Position numbers and translations under genes: made by a program. 64,000 nt of DNA from Salticus scenicus. Taxonomy: Eukaryota; Arthropoda; Arachnida; Araneae; Salticidae. How positions within the stretch are numbered: position 1 is the stretch's first letter; the number at the start of each line of letters is the position of its first letter. The stretch is from NCBI GenBank assembly GCA_963930645.1, contig OZ005652.1:264199356-264263355 (forward strand), written 5' to 3'. This document shows, piece by piece, positions 10,385-23,874 of this stretch. Under the pieces are notes generated by a model that saw nothing but the letters and a program-made list of their open reading frames with translations, did no database searches and had not been told where the DNA came from.

Positions 10385-12150
10385 TCTTTTATTGAAAATT
10401 GAACTAATAAAGGTTTTAGAAAACTATTACATACTTTTAAATCTTTATTTAAAAAAAAATTAATTGTTGCTACTCGACATTATACAAATACATCCAATCC
10501 TGTGTCGGTCACATACGATAGTTTTGTATAAGTATAGATTTTTTGTTTGCCCTTGGATCCTGTCCCTGATGGGAAAAGTGCCTGGAAACACTTGTAATCT
10601 AGTATTGTCATTGATTATGAAGTCGTGTGCAAAATTTCTGGTCCTTTGGACGACAAGAAGTTGCCGAAAATTGAATTGCAAAATTCCGTTACATACATTA
10701 ATAGTTGCAATCATATCAAGTTAATAAAAGTGTGTTAATTAAAAACCTTGTTAAACGCTTTAATTAATCATTTAAAAATATAAAATTAAAATAATACGTC
10801 AATCTTAATACAAATATCGTTTGTGGTGAATAGTTTAGAATGTCAGTTTAGGCAAGAATTTAAAATTTACGATTGAAAGTAATACGTTACAGCTTCCTTT
10901 GACGTTTTATCTTTTCGAAAAAAGATCTGTGACGATATATGATGTTTTCGAGTGGAAAGAAAATATAATGACGCCAAAGCTACCTTTCTCCATCGCCAAG
11001 CTCGCCAAATTTTGTCGCCAAGTCAAAAATTTCATCGTCAACTATCAATTTTTGCCGCCAAAACACAAATTTCATTGCTAAGTCGCAAGTTTTGTCACCA
11101 AAATCTCGCCAAATCATACAATTTACTAAATTCATAACAATTAACATTGAAATTCAGCGGTGCCAAATGGTCAAGTGTTAGCTAATGTTAATGTTCCAGC
11201 TTATGTGAACCAAAACAGTTTCATTTTACAATTTTTACTCATCTTACAATAAGAATCACAAAAATACAATACAAAACTTTCAATAATTCAATAAAAATTA
11301 CAATGAAATAACTATCCAAAAACCGCTACCACTTATCTGTATTTGACTTGACCATAGCAACGCCAGGCTTACCTGAACTAGTAAGATCACAAGTGCATTT
11401 TCACGTTTCTATTACTTTTTCTTTTAAAAGAAAGATATTGGACAACAGTCACGAGGCTGTGTCCAATTATATTATATGGATTTTATTATATGGATTTTAT
11501 TATATGGATTTTAAATAAAAATTATAATTTTGATTAAGCTTGGGTGGGAAGGGGGGTGTAGCCCAATAGCCCCCTCCGCGATTCGCCATTGCATGGATTG
11601 TATTATCTTTAAGGCTTTTATTTGTTGAATGATTATGAGCTTGAATTTAAAAAAATTTAAATATTTACAAACCAATAAATTTAGCCTAAAATTTTAAGTA
11701 GAATGAATAAAACCCTTTTGTAGTTGAAAATTAAATTTCTTGAAAACAGAATAGCGACGTAAATAATGAAATGTGTGCGAACAAAGCCATTGGCTAGGTA
11801 TTAATGCATATGTAAAATTTCTCTACAATTGTAACATTAACGTAAAGGAATCTACCTTTGCCTTTAAGCTTGCCGAAAAGGGTTTTTTTTTAACGCAAAA
11901 GGAAAAGATTACCCAAATTTTATAACGTTCTTACATTTTGATGACTGCACTGGTTTTCATTTTAATTTATAAATGTGCTGGACTAGTCATACATTTGTTA
12001 TGCCCATATTTGATATACAAATGCATCACAAGGAGTACTGTTGCTGTTTAGTCTGAAAACATGGCTTCTATGCAAATACAACAGAAGGTACAGTGTGTTG
12101 TGTGGTTGGCTTAGACGAAATCAACAACAACGATATAACGAAAGTTTCGA
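10385..12150. other. No recognisable gene; small low-copy blocks
   Basis: At 10460-10714 both strands stay open for about 85 codons. The block is less AT-rich than its surroundings, but I recognise neither protein. At about 10975-11115 a CGCCAA..TTTTGTC motif is repeated several times, echoing TTGGCGAC near 1315-1378 and 9841. At about 11466-11510 a 15-bp unit (TTATATGGATTTTAT) is repeated three times. Confidence 0.4.
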
Positions 12151-14735
12151 ACTCGTTAGAGAAAACAACGACCAAATATGCTATTCAAGTTCACTATCGG
12201 ATGTTTCCTGTAAAAAATGGATTAAATAACTGATTTGTGTACAGGGACACACAAAAGTATTTCAAAGCATTGTGTTCTATGAGAGGCATTTCTATAAACC
12301 ATATTTCTATACCCTTACTGTACACAAATCTTAATGAAATTGAAATATGTTATTCAAGCAAATACGACCACTGATTTGTGTACAGGGACACACAAAAGTA
12401 TTCCAAAGCATTGCGTTTTATGGAGATATTTCTATAAACTAAATTTTAATAACTTTTCTTTGCACGAAGATTTATGAAATTGAAATGTGTTATTTATAAG
12501 CACAAAATAAAATGCTTTGCATAGAATATAGCATGATTAGCATTAGATTTACAGGGTGACAAAAAATATTCAGCTATATAAAGAGCTATTAATAAATATT
12601 TGCTAAAAGTCTACTTTCGTTTACATAAAGCTTAACACTTTCTAACATTTTTAACACTTCTCAACAAGGTTGAAAAGTGTTCATGACTTCGGTTTGTCTG
12701 TCTGTCTGTCCGTCTGTCTGTCTCTCCGCGCTCTAATTCCGTAAATATTTGTGGAATTTCTTGAAACTGATATATGTTATTCAAGTTCACTATCGGATGT
12801 TCCCTTTTGAAACTGGAGTTTATACCTTTACTAGTTTGTATACAGGGATACCCGAAAATAGTTCAAAGCATTGTGTTCTATGAGAGGTATTTCTATAAAT
12901 CGTATTTTCATACTATTACTGTATACATATCTTAATGAAATTGAAATATGTTATTCCAGTTCACTATCGGATGTTCCCTGTTAAAAATGGAGTTTACACC
13001 TCTACTGGTTTGTGTACAGGGGCACCCGAAAGTATTTCAAAGCATTATGTTCTATGAGAGGTATTTCTATAAATCATATTTTCATACCTTTACTGTACAA
13101 TATCTTCATGAAAGTGAAATGTGTTATCCAAGTTCACTATTGGATGTTTCCTATATAAAATAGATTACATACCAACTCTGTTTTATATACAGGGACACTC
13201 AAAAGTACTCTAAAGCATTGCGTTCTTTGTGAGATATTTCTATAAATCAAATTTTAATAACTTTACTTTCCACGATGTTTTAGGAAATTGAAATATGTTA
13301 TTTATATGACAAAAGAATGCTTTGCATAGAATATAGCATGGTTACCATTAGATTTACAGGGTGACACAAAAATATTCAGTTATATGAAGAGCTATCAATA
13401 AAAAATCGCTAGAATTGTACTTTCGTTTACATTAACCGTTTTTGACACTTTCTATCATTTTTTTTTTTTTTTTTGCGTGAATATAAACTGAATTTGTGTA
13501 TCTGTCTGTTTGTTCTTCTGTCCGTCTGTCTGTCTGTCTGTCTGTTTTTCTGCGCTCTAATTCCCGTAAATATTTATGGAATTTATTTAAACCAATATAT
13601 TTTATTGAAGTTCATTTTCGGATATTCCCTATTGAAAATGGAATGGATACCGCTTCTGGTTTGTGCACAGGGACACCTAAAGTTAGTCGAAAGCATTGTG
13701 TTCTATGAGAGGAGTTTCTATAAATCATATTTTAATACCTTTAATGTATAGAAACTTTAATGAAATTTTAATATGTTATTCAATTCCCTGTCGGATGTTT
13801 CCTACGTAAAATAGAGTACATTTCTAACTGGTTTGTGTACAGGGGCACTTGAAAGTACTCCAAAGCATTGTGTTGTATGAGAGTTATTTTTATAAACCAA
13901 ATTTTAATAATTTTATTTTCCACAAAGCTTAATGCAATTGAAATATATTATTCGTATGCACAAAAGAGTGTGCCTTCTATGTAATATAGTATGGTTAGCA
14001 TTAGATTTACAGGGCCACACAAGAATAATCAGTTACATTAAGAGGTATTAATAAAAAATTGCTGGAATTGCACTTTTGTTTATATGAGCGTTTTAACACT
14101 TTCTTATAATTTTAGGGGGAATATGATTTCAATTTGTGCATCTGTCTGTCCGATTGTCTACCTTTCTATCTGTTTTTCTCCGGCTCCTATCATCCGTGAA
14201 TATTTTGAGAATTTTTAAAAATGATACACTCAAGTTCCCTATGGAATGTTCCCTATTTAAAATGGCATTAATAGGTCCTGTACAACTAGTTTGTTTTCAG
14301 GGATAACAACAACAATAAAAAAAAGCTAATGTATTACGTTTTAGGACAGAATTATATTTAAAAAACTTTCTACTACAAAAATCTTAAGAACATTGACATG
14401 TATTATTAATATTCTAAAATATATTTTTGTATAGAATATGATAGGATTAACTTTCAGATTTACAGGGCTACAGTAAAATACTCAGAGAGTTTAACAGCTG
14501 TAATTATAATCTAACGGCTGCATTTTCTTTTGCGTTAAGCCTTTTTAACACTTTCCATAATGCCTAAGAGTAATTTTAAAATCAATTAGTCTATCTGTAT
14601 GTTTTTCAGTCCTTCTGTCTGTTGTGCGATAACGTAGGCAAAGAATATTAATAGTTATTCGATACAACAATTGCGTACAGTTGGAAAGTGTTACTAATCA
14701 ATGCGTACTGCATGACTTTTCTTTCTTGTTTATTC
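12150..14735 (+). repeat. Family A repeat, longest uninterrupted array
   Basis: Four consecutive units with starts near 12150 (partial), 12610, 13440 and 14080. The pyrimidine block (CTGTCTGTCTGTCCGTCTG) is near 12697 and 13503-13540, CACTATCGGATGTTCCC recurs near 12787 and 12962, and the unit-closing GATTTACAGGGTGACA recurs near 12548 and 13352. Each unit has two to three 165-bp subrepeats. The last unit (14080-14735) contains the uninterrupted version of the site where family B sits at 778-3619. Open frames rich in Cys, Leu, Ser and Val arise from the pyrimidine block. Confidence 0.8.
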
Positions 14736-15435
14736 TATAATCACTAATAATTTTGAAGAATATTTGGTATATATTTAATACAGGTCTGCGATGAAATTTT
14801 TTTTCTTTAAGGCCATGTGTTTTTTCTTATGTATTTTTGGATGCTGATTAAGGAAAGAAATATTAAAAAAATTCTATCACGTACAGTTTTGACGAAAATA
14901 AGAATCTTTTGACAGAAATGAGGACTTTTTAAACTCCCTTCTAAATAACTTCCCGAAAAATCTAGGCAATATGAGTGAAAAACATGGATAGCTATTTCAT
15001 CAAGACATATATATTTAAAAAAAAGAAAAAGAAAGAAAGTAATAATATAAACTCGGTTTCAGAGCCGTGGAGTAATAAAATATTAGCAGATTATTGTTGG
15101 ATGCTGCACATAGAATCCTTTTCAAAGCTTGCAAGCCGTGCAAAAGAGAATAAGCTTTAAAGGGAGCTTCAATGTAAAAAAACACATTTTAAAGATAATT
15201 TGTAAATAATAACTTACTTTAATGTATTTTATTCATAAATAGTTTTGAACTTATCATGGACTCTGCGTGAATGTTTCCGATCTTTATCCATATTTTGCGA
15301 AAAACCCTTACGTGACAGGAAAGAAAGTCAACTAAATATTTCGGAATTCAGTGTATCAAAATACATCTAAAACACCCATAATAGAGGGGGGAAAAATTAA
15401 AAGTGCGATTTCGTATACCTGTGTAATAGACGATT
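14736..15435. other. No feature seen
   Basis: AT-rich unique sequence with short homopolymers; no repeat structure or coding signal I can support. Confidence 0.5.
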
Positions 15436-15439
15436 AATT

Positions 15440-16330
15440 TTCAGTTTTTATGCTGCTAATACATTTAAAATTTGGTAGTAGATATTGAATAAAGAAATTA
15501 CTAAATTTGGCAATGCTGTTTGCATTCCTTTAATAACAACATGAAAACCAGCTGTTTAAAAAAATCCAACAATATCATAATTCATTCTGAAATTTTGAAA
15601 CTGTAATTAATTACCGAGATATTCATTCATTGCTATTTTTAAAGAATTTTTTGCAAAAAGTCGAATAAGTTTTTCTATTTTTGCGCTACAAATAAATTAA
15701 CAAATTTAATTATATGTAGGTATTTCATCATGGCTCATCCGAAAATCAGCTGTTCAAAAAACCTGTGATGTTGATATTTTGAATCTTAAATTAATTAAAG
15801 ATTTATGCATTAATTTGTAATTTGTAATGAAATTTTTGTTAAAACTCCGAATGTTGTCAAATCAGCTTTTTCTTTGCTTTAGGGGAAAAAAGTCGGTAAG
15901 AAAGTAATCCCCTTAATTTACATTTACGAATCTAACTGAATACACATATCTGTACATCAATGCTATTTCTTTTATAATAGGTTGAAAATCAGCTATTCAA
16001 ATAATACGAGACTATCATGATTCAGCTTGAGTTTTTCCAAATTTAATTAATTGCTGAGGTGTTTATCATTTATATTTTTAATGAAGCTTCCGTTAAAAGC
16101 TCAAACGATGTTAAGAAACTTTATGAACGTTGCGTTAACAAATAAAGAAACAGATAACTATATAAATCTAACTATATGCCTGTGTGTCACTGCTACTTCT
16201 TCAATGATAAAATGTAAATCAGACTACTTGAAAAACTCGATGACGGCATAAAATTTTACAAAGATGTTCGATAATTTGAAATTGAACCTTCTGTTAAAAA
16301 TTCAAAAGGTGTCAAAGAATTTTTTCATGC
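15440..16330 (+). repeat. Degenerate tandem repeat of about 225 bp
   Basis: The phrase GAAAATCAGCTGTTCAAA recurs with changes near 15541, 15741, 15987 and 16213 (spacings about 200, 246 and 226). It is followed each time by a TTGAAAT/TTAATTAATT segment and a GTTAAAA..TCGAA..TGTCAA segment. Confidence 0.65.
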
Positions 16331-16334
16331 CTTT

Positions 16335-16400
16335 GATAATAATAATAAAATAATAAATAAATAAATGATAATAAAATAATATAAATTAAAATTAAAATAA
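16335..16400. repeat. (AAT)/(AATAA) simple repeat
   Basis: A run of AATAATAATAAAATAATAAATAAATAAATG-type sequence. Confidence 0.8.
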
Positions 16401-16429
16401 TTAAATGGGAAAAGTAAGGGTTCGGGATC

Positions 16430-17260
16430 GGAAGAAATTTAAGTTATAAACGTATCTTTTTGATTCATTTTTAACTCTCGATCAAAAAAGTGGGATGTTA
16501 TAAATTTAAAGCCTTTGTCTATCTCTGTGCGTGTGGTTTTTCTGTAGCTCCCAAATGAATACTTCGATTTCAATGCAGTTACTTTATTAGAAAGTTAATC
16601 TTATTGGTATGGTTTTTAGCTACTTTTGATGAAAATATGCTTGATATACTTTTAAAATAAAATAAAATATGTGTTTTCATGGCCATTTTGCATTAATATT
16701 TTAAAATTTTCACGCTGGCAATCGTCTAACTTCCAAATCATGTTAAGCTGGTAATCCTAAGACTTCCAAATCATATTATATAATAACCTGTGTAGTTTTT
16801 TTTAATTGGAGAATTAAAAACGCAATTTCAAAAAACACAAATTTTAACCAGTTTTCGACAATAGTTAAAATAGGCTTGATAATGATTATGAGGCTATATG
16901 CTGTATAATAAGTTTTGATTTTGAGTTCTCAGTCTAAAAATCTCTAAATTCTGTCGGAAATAAGAGATTTATCTATTTATTTATTTATTTATTTTTTTTA
17001 ATTAAAAGGTTTTTTTTTTTTTTTTTCCCAGACCGCTTTGAACCGATATTTTACATTTGCAAGCTGTTAATCTTCCAACTTCTATTCATGTTAAATGATA
17101 GGTGATATGTTTTTGGATTAGAGCATAAAAATCTTTTCTTTTCTTTTTTAAATCGTTATTTTAACCGATTTTAATAAGACATTAAATTTGGATAAAAATA
17201 GTGATTATGAGTTCATGGTCGAATAATGGTCAATTCGGTTAAAAGTTAGAGATTCTAAAG
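16430..17260 (+). repeat. Very degenerate repeat of about 300 bp
   Basis: GCTGGCAATCGTCTAACTTC near 16714, GCTGGTAATCCTAAGACTTC near 16748 and GCTGTTAATCTTCCAACTTC near 17064 are diverged copies. Each of two longer arms later carries a GATAATGATTATGAGG-like segment (16880 and 17200). Confidence 0.45.
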
Positions 17261-19160
17261 AAAAAAAAATATTTTATCTAATCTAAGGCAACTCATGCGT
17301 TGGCATTTTATAATTTCCTTAAACTATCCTTCTTCCAACGGAAAAATTATGATTTTTATAGAAAAGGAATACTTATTAAATTAAAAGTTTTTTTTTTCTT
17401 TTTTTATATTTGCTTCACTATGAAATGAAGACCATTTTCATTTGATAAAGACACAAAAGTTGGAACGCCTTCACAGGAAACCATTATATAAAAAATTCAA
17501 CTAATTAGTTATTAATCATTAATATATTTACACGAAAACTCAGATAAGTTGCGAAACCGTTGTCGATAGCTTTTATAAAACAGGATAACTAGCAGGTGAT
17601 GATAATTCCTGAGGATTAATGGTGATAGAACCGACTCATACATAAGCAGATATTAGAAGATAATATTCCTGATGATGGGAGGGGGATCTTGTCATCATCC
17701 AGGATAGAAGGACGATTAGATGTCATTTAGGATTTAGGAACTGTCTGTTTTCAAACAACATAGTATAGATCAACTTTTATATTTTGTCTTACTTATTTGA
17801 TAAAAAGGAATAAGATTAAGAGAAAATAATTTACATAAAAAGTAATAAATAAATAAATAAATATAAAAAGATTTTTTTTTTTAGAGAATAACATTGTTTC
17901 TAAACAAAAAATAAATCGTTCAAATCAACTGCATGAAATTTGTTTAGTAAACTTTATGTTACCGAAGATGCTAAATCCGAGAATAACCTTCAATTGTAAC
18001 CATCACCTACGGAAATTTTTCGAAAATAATAGTGGTTATGAATTAAAAAAAAAAAAAAAAAACACAATTTTTTTGCATTGATATAAACATATTCTTTTTC
18101 ATAATTAGACAAACAAATTCTTCTTCTTATATTTAACATTCGGTTATTAACTTTTTAATGCTTGTGCAAACTCTTCTTTTTAATACACCTCCGAACGCGC
18201 TTTCATTTTCACCCTTCCCAGTATCCCCCATCCACTCCCCCACTCCGTCGTATTTTCTATTTTGAATTAAATATACTTTGAAGTAAGAAATAATTATTGA
18301 GTATGATTATTATCAATGATTATTATTGAGTATGATTTATTATCAACATTATACCTGATACAGTGCGGACACATATCTTAAAACTAGCAGTGAGGACGCG
18401 TCCAAAATGTTGGAGGGATGCCAGCTTGTCCGACAGTTTGCAATTTGGAAAACATCCAGCAATTCCACGCTATGTTATTGCTCACTTTCTCTGAGTCAGC
18501 TGACTGTCACTCCTATTTTAGCACTGGACTCGTTGAGTTCGCACTTGCGCAGATGCTTCCATGGTTTCATGAAATGTGGTCGAAGAATACCAAACTTCTT
18601 TCTTTCATTCTTTCTTTTTTTTTCCAAACAAAATTAAATTAAAATATAAAGTTAAAAAAAAAAAATGACGTAATAGATTTAATTTTAAATTTATTTATTT
18701 TATTCATTTTTTTTTTTTTTTTTTACTTATTTTTCTGGATTTAGTTAGTGAAATTCTTAAAAAAAAAAAAAAAAAAATGGCCTTTTGCATTTTTTGGGAG
18801 TTAGATCTGTGTTATTCGGAAATAGAGTATATGCCATGTTTAATTAACTGGACTGAACTGCTGAGCTAACCGATTCGATACCTGATTGGCACTTTTGTAA
18901 ATATTCATGCATTCTGTAAATAAAGACGCTGTGCGAATAAAACCTCATGGATGCTGGAGGATATTGAATAGTTATTAGATCTATAATCAAGATTTCTATA
19001 TCTATCAAAAGGAAAAATAGTGTTGTCATCATTTGCAGTAGACAACCATGAATTTTTCATTAAGAAATAGTCTATTTAAGAATTCGAGTTAACAAATACG
19101 TAAAGAGGAAAAGTCTGAATCAAAAATAGATTCTGGTACTAAATTAAACTTTGTTTAGGA
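17261..19160. other. No gene seen; unique block at about 17560-17760
   Basis: The 17560-17760 block is less AT-rich, with GATGATAATTCCTGAGG and CCTGATGATGGGAGGGGG. Homopolymer runs sit near 18040-18060, 18704-18725 and 18760-18777. The 18407-18640 stretch is open in two overlapping plus-strand frames of about 75 codons and has balanced composition, but I cannot assign it. Confidence 0.35.
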
Positions 19161-19165
19161 AAAAC

Positions 19166-19168
<3 letters not shown>

Positions 19169-19215
<47 letters not shown>
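19169..19215. repeat. (ATT)n microsatellite
   Basis: About 15 uninterrupted ATT units. Confidence 0.95.
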
Positions 19216-19216
<1 letters not shown>

Positions 19217-19643
19217 CTTGGTTTTAAAAATAAAATATTGATATTTTTTAAATGTAAAATATTTGGAAAAGTGAATACCTATTGTATATAATGTTGTCTA
19301 ACAACAATTATCGTAATCTATAACTCGTACTGTTACCTCATTTAAACAAAAGGCATAGCTTGTCAATTTCATATTGTATTTTCTAAATTAAATTATTTTT
19401 ATTTACTTTAAGCTGAATCTCATAAAAAAATGTAATTAATTATTTTTATAATTAAATTAAATTAGTAAGTTAAATTAGTAAAAACAATAAATACAATCGC
19501 TTTATATATATATACATAATTTATTATTCATTTGATTAAAATGAAAAGAATGGGAACAAAGAATAGACAGCCAAATAAATCACCACAGACACACACATAT
19601 GACAACAAATATATTATACTGAATAATTCAGTAATAAAAATCC

Positions 19644-19680
19644 CTGATGATGCTTTGGAATTTCAAAGCAAAAAGCTTAG
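19644..19680 (+). ncRNA. Hammerhead-like motif, probably inactive
   Basis: CTGATGA (19644-19650) is followed by one base and a perfect 6-bp stem, GCTTTG (19652-19657) and CAAAGC (19664-19669), and then AAAA where an active hammerhead needs GAAA. This is the helix II and core arrangement of the small type I hammerheads known from Penelope-like retroelements. The G-to-A change at the core should abolish cleavage. No PLE coding sequence is visible next to it. Confidence 0.45.
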
Positions 19681-20073
19681 GATAATATTTTTTAAATAAA
19701 AATTAATTTTACGTGTTTTTAAAGTGTTTTTAATAAATATATAAAATGACACATGTTTAATTAACTCTTTTTTAGAGATATTGTTAAATATATTACTAAT
19801 GGTAAAGTAGATTTTGGAAAAATAGAAATGCTTTCAAACATAAAAATAGATTTATACAAGTGTACTTTTTTATTTATAAATTTGACCAAACATAAACATT
19901 ACAATTTAAGTAGAAAAACCAAATTAATGAGAGTGAAAAGTGGCTTACTCCAAAAATAGATCTTTCGAGTAAGTGCCACTATTAAACCACTGAAATAAAA
20001 TATGTTATATATCACGCTTAATAAACATAATTAAAAGTTTTCAACGTGTAAATTGCAAAAAATGAGTAAAAAT

Positions 20074-20117
20074 GCAGACAACTTTTCGGTAGCATTGAAC
20101 GTACCGTCATCAGTGCC
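20074..20117 (-). ncRNA. Hammerhead-like motif
   Basis: On the minus strand CTGATGA (20107-20113) is followed by a perfect 5-bp stem (arms at 20102-20106 and 20087-20091), GAAAA, and a GTC triplet (20077-20079), the classic cleavage triplet. A 3-bp helix I (GCA before the core, TGC after GTC) is possible. Helix III would be only a mispaired stub, as in minimal PLE hammerheads. Activity is uncertain: the base after GAAA is A where C is expected. Confidence 0.5.
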
Positions 20118-20119
20118 GC

Positions 20120-22523
20120 AAATACATGTCACGTTTATTTAATAGGTTGAGATAAGTTTTATTTCACTCAGATCTTCCAGTGCAATCTATTTTACTTTTA
20201 GTAATTATTATTACATTATTTATTTTATTTATAATTACTGACATCTTCTGCTTTTCAAATGAGGCTTTAGCGTGTTTTTCGTTTGAAATACTGTTACCTC
20301 TATAAGATAATTTAGGTGTTTATATTAACCAATTTTTGTATCAAATTAAAAGACTTGTAAAAGTTTAGATTAAATTAGAATAAATCAAGATTCTTCATTC
20401 GTTTATTATTACTTTTTTCGATTGAAAAAGCTAGTGTGTACAACATGTAAATTTTAAATGTATATAAAATATGTATTTTGTATGTGTAAAAATATATAAT
20501 AAATATTTAATTATACGTATAATAATTTATATATGTAAAAATTATTGCTTTTTAATATGTATAATGTGAATGTATGTAAGTACGTAAGATGTTTGCATGC
20601 TAGCAGGAAAGAAAGAATACACGTAAATATGAAAAGTTAAAAAAAAATATTTGTTAAATTTAACAGTTGTGCTGTGGAAACAAATTATTCCAAAGGAATA
20701 TATTTGATAAACTAAAAATTAATTATGATGATAAAATACATGCGGACAAAAAATTATTTTTTTTATTTTATTTTTATTTATTTTTTATTAATTTGTGATT
20801 ATAAAATTTATTTTTTAAGTATATTTTCAAATTTCCATGCTAAAAGTATTCTTACTGACATTAAATCCTTAAATCATAATGATAATTAAGAAAAAATGGA
20901 CGTTCCAGTTAATTACCGAGACGAGATGTAATTTTTCGATCATTATCTAAAATCAGAAATTATGATGAGGCAATATATTAATCAGTGTAAATGAAGCACA
21001 CACATAATATCCTCTTTTTATAGCCTTTTGTTTATGATGTTCAGTTTTCTAACAGGCTTATGCATCGTAATCCCCAAAAGAGGGGCAGCTGCTAATTTTT
21101 ATGAGATCAGAATCGAAAACATCTGGCTCAATAATCTGAGCTTGTATAGCTGAATTCCAAAAAGTAAAATCGTCGTAGTTTCCGTAATTTAGCTTACGAT
21201 TATTGAAGTGACAATTTCATACAAGGAATTGGGTTTATTACTTCTAAAAATAATTAGTTTGTGGAAAAGTAAAATATGTTCAGATACTATCCATAAAAAT
21301 ATAATATCTGAGGACAATAGATGGCTGTGGTTAAAGTCACAACCGCAATTTAAAAGTCGGTTATAACAATAATTTGTTGTATTCCTAATATTACAGTTAA
21401 AACTAAATACTACAAAGAAATCATATATTATCGATAATAACATGAATTGTTAAAAATTTCAACAGGAAATCAATTGGAAATCATTTATCGTAAATCTTAT
21501 GTAAAATTTCAGTGAAAAATAAACGGAAAAATGTTTAAAAAAAAAAAAAAAAAAAAAAGTCTATTTTATATGTGCATTTTATTGTCGGATGTTATTTTAA
21601 TTACTGGTTGGAGTATATTAATGATTTTTAATATTTTTTCTAATATAGAAAAAGTTAAAGTTATTATTTATTTATTTATTTCAAGATATACAATAAAAAT
21701 AATAAAAATACAGATAAAAGGCTAAGGAACTCTGTTACTTAATTTTAACTGAGAACTAATGTAAATTTACAAAGAATTTGGAGAAACATTTCAGTAAATT
21801 TACAGACATTTTTTACAGTGTAGTGGTAAACTGAAAGCGACACCTCAAATAAACATAAGTTTATCACAGATACAAACTCTCTTATATTAAACCTATTTAT
21901 TATCCTGAAATGGAGATTCAGCAAGTGTGTTCGACGGTACGCACTATGTTAAATGTAAATTTTATCGACGCCATAATTATTATAATCGATACGTCGATGA
22001 TAAACAGAAAATGGGGAAAAGTATTCCGAACCAGGTGGTCAAATAGATCTACTGCTGTGGTATACAATATAGTCAGATTATACGAAATTAATGAAATTAT
22101 AGTGACACCAGAAATTTTCAAAAATATGAGAGTCACGATGTAATTAAAGCATATTTTTTAAATTAATCATAATTCATTAGCATATTTACATGAATCTTTA
22201 ATCAATTGGATCTGAAGTAACCACTGTTTAGGAATTCCGATTGGAAATTTATCAAACCTTTTTACCACCTCGAGCACGAGACATCTAATTCTAACACATT
22301 AATATAAATGCTTATCACTCCCCTATCATCAGACATAGAAACCAAAATTAACTATACCCTAAAAAATATGAATTTTCAGGCATAAAAACGTATCTTTCTA
22401 AAAAGAATGTATTTGTATCTGTGTAATAAAACTTCAGCTTGATCAAACGAATTTTATAAATGTAAAAATTTCAGGCAAACATGAGTTTTGTGCATCTAAT
22501 GATATTTGGCAGGTATTTTTAAT

Positions 22524-22525
<2 letters not shown>
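20120..22525. other. No recognisable feature
   Basis: AT-rich sequence with scattered homopolymers (for example A-run 21537-21558). At 21910-22143 both strands stay open for more than 70 codons with mixed composition; I recognise neither product. A GC-bearing unique stretch at 20890-21180 has no frame. Confidence 0.4.

Positions 22526-22527
<2 letters not shown>

Positions 22528-22571
<44 letters not shown>
22528..22571. repeat. (AT)n microsatellite
   Basis: About 22 AT units. Confidence 0.95.
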
Positions 22572-22575
<4 letters not shown>

Positions 22576-22734
22576 TACGTTTAATGTCGTCGCCAATTAC
22601 ATACTGCGTAACTTTAGCACAGTTAGTTGAACACACTCAACTTCAACTTGCATTTAATAATTTGTTTTATTTTTTACCGAATTTAAATTCATTTTTTATG
22701 TAAGATGTCGCAAACATAATAAAATTGCATAATT

Positions 22735-22935
22735 TTCATTTTGCACTTTAGCTAGCTGAGTTAAAACGGGCTTATTACTTCAGTTTATGTATGTCCTCCT
22801 GCATGTCCCTCTGTCTGTATTCTGATTTTCGTAAATATATTTAGAATATATTGAAATTGATACATGAATATGAGGTTTGCTATAGAATATTAAGGGTAGT
22901 ATAAATTTGATTCCCTATAATAATACAGGCTGACG
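22735..22935 (+). repeat. Family A relic
   Basis: TCCTGCATGTCCCTCTGTCTG, then CGTAAATATATTTAGAATATATTGAAATTGATACATGAA, a GCTATAGAATATTA segment and GTATAAATTTGATTCCC follow the family A order in decayed form. Confidence 0.45.
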
Positions 22936-23874
22936 CATCAGCCACCATCATTTTTGCCTCGGAAGACGCCAGCTTTCTTTCTTGGCGTATTTATGGTAGC
23001 TATGTTCCTCATTTCATGGGATCTGAGAGAAATATAAACGTTTTATGTCCTTTCCCGGTCTAATTCGAGCAATTTATTGCTGAATAACTTCTTACATCAC
23101 ATTTTGTTAAGCTGAAATTTAAAATAAATAAATAAATAAATAAATAATAATAATAACACTGCAAATAAAAGGGTCTTAAAGTAAGACATAAAAACAACTG
23201 AAACGGCATCTAAGACACGAAAATATCTAAAAATGTACCTTAGACATTATATATATTTTAATTTAAGACAGAAATATGTCTGAAATATCAATTCAGACAC
23301 AAAAATGTCTGAAACACGTAAATACGCGAAATTTCAAACGCGTTTGAATTTTCAGACACTTTAGAAATTCAGACACTTGCATTACTAAATTTTTCATATG
23401 GAATCTACTTTAAGAAAATATGATTATCCTACTTCTTTCCACATTCAATAAATGTATTATTATTTTATATAACAAGCAGTTAAACTACTTAAATTACGGT
23501 AGCTTTATGAAATTATATTTCTATGGAATAATACTCTAGGGATGTGAATAACATTTGCATGCTATTACCTTTAACACAATTCATAAATAACATATTTAGA
23601 CACAAAGCTTATTTTGTTAAAAAAAAAAATCTTTGTCTTTAAAGCTTTCTTATATTAAAAGAAAAAGTGTGAAGACGGATGTAGCAAGTAATTTGTAGAG
23701 AAGAAAGCGAATTTATAAGTGAACAATCATGAATAATTTATGCATATTTTTTCTTTCTTTCTTCTTATTATTATTCATTTAAAAACTTTTTTCTTTCACT
23801 ATTTCACCTACATCTAAATGTAAAACTACAAATTTTTCTGTATTCATGATTACAGTTCGTTTTTATTTAAATAC

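Noticed and set aside
13473..13751. Cys/Leu/Ser/Val-rich small proteins, also at 80-283, 4886-5080 and 5404-5712
   Set aside because: They resemble signal peptides only because the CTGTCTGTC block of family A encodes such residues; the frames are not kept between copies.
18407..18642. Two overlapping frames of about 75 codons in balanced sequence
   Set aside because: I looked for transposase, RT and host-domain signatures on both strands and saw none; kept only as an unassigned block.
19939..19980. Hairpin AGTGGCTTACTC / GAGTAAGTGCCACT as a histone-type stem-loop or ribozyme
   Set aside because: The stem has a 2-base bulge and matches neither the histone 3' stem-loop nor a hammerhead core.
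21910..22143. Overlapping frames of more than 70 codons on both strands
   Set aside because: No recognisable motif, no splice or promoter context; the double-strand openness is not evidence of a gene.
22327..22350. Further CTGATGA occurrence on the minus strand, also a plus-strand one at about 17671
   Set aside because: Neither has a helix II followed by GAAA within the required distance.
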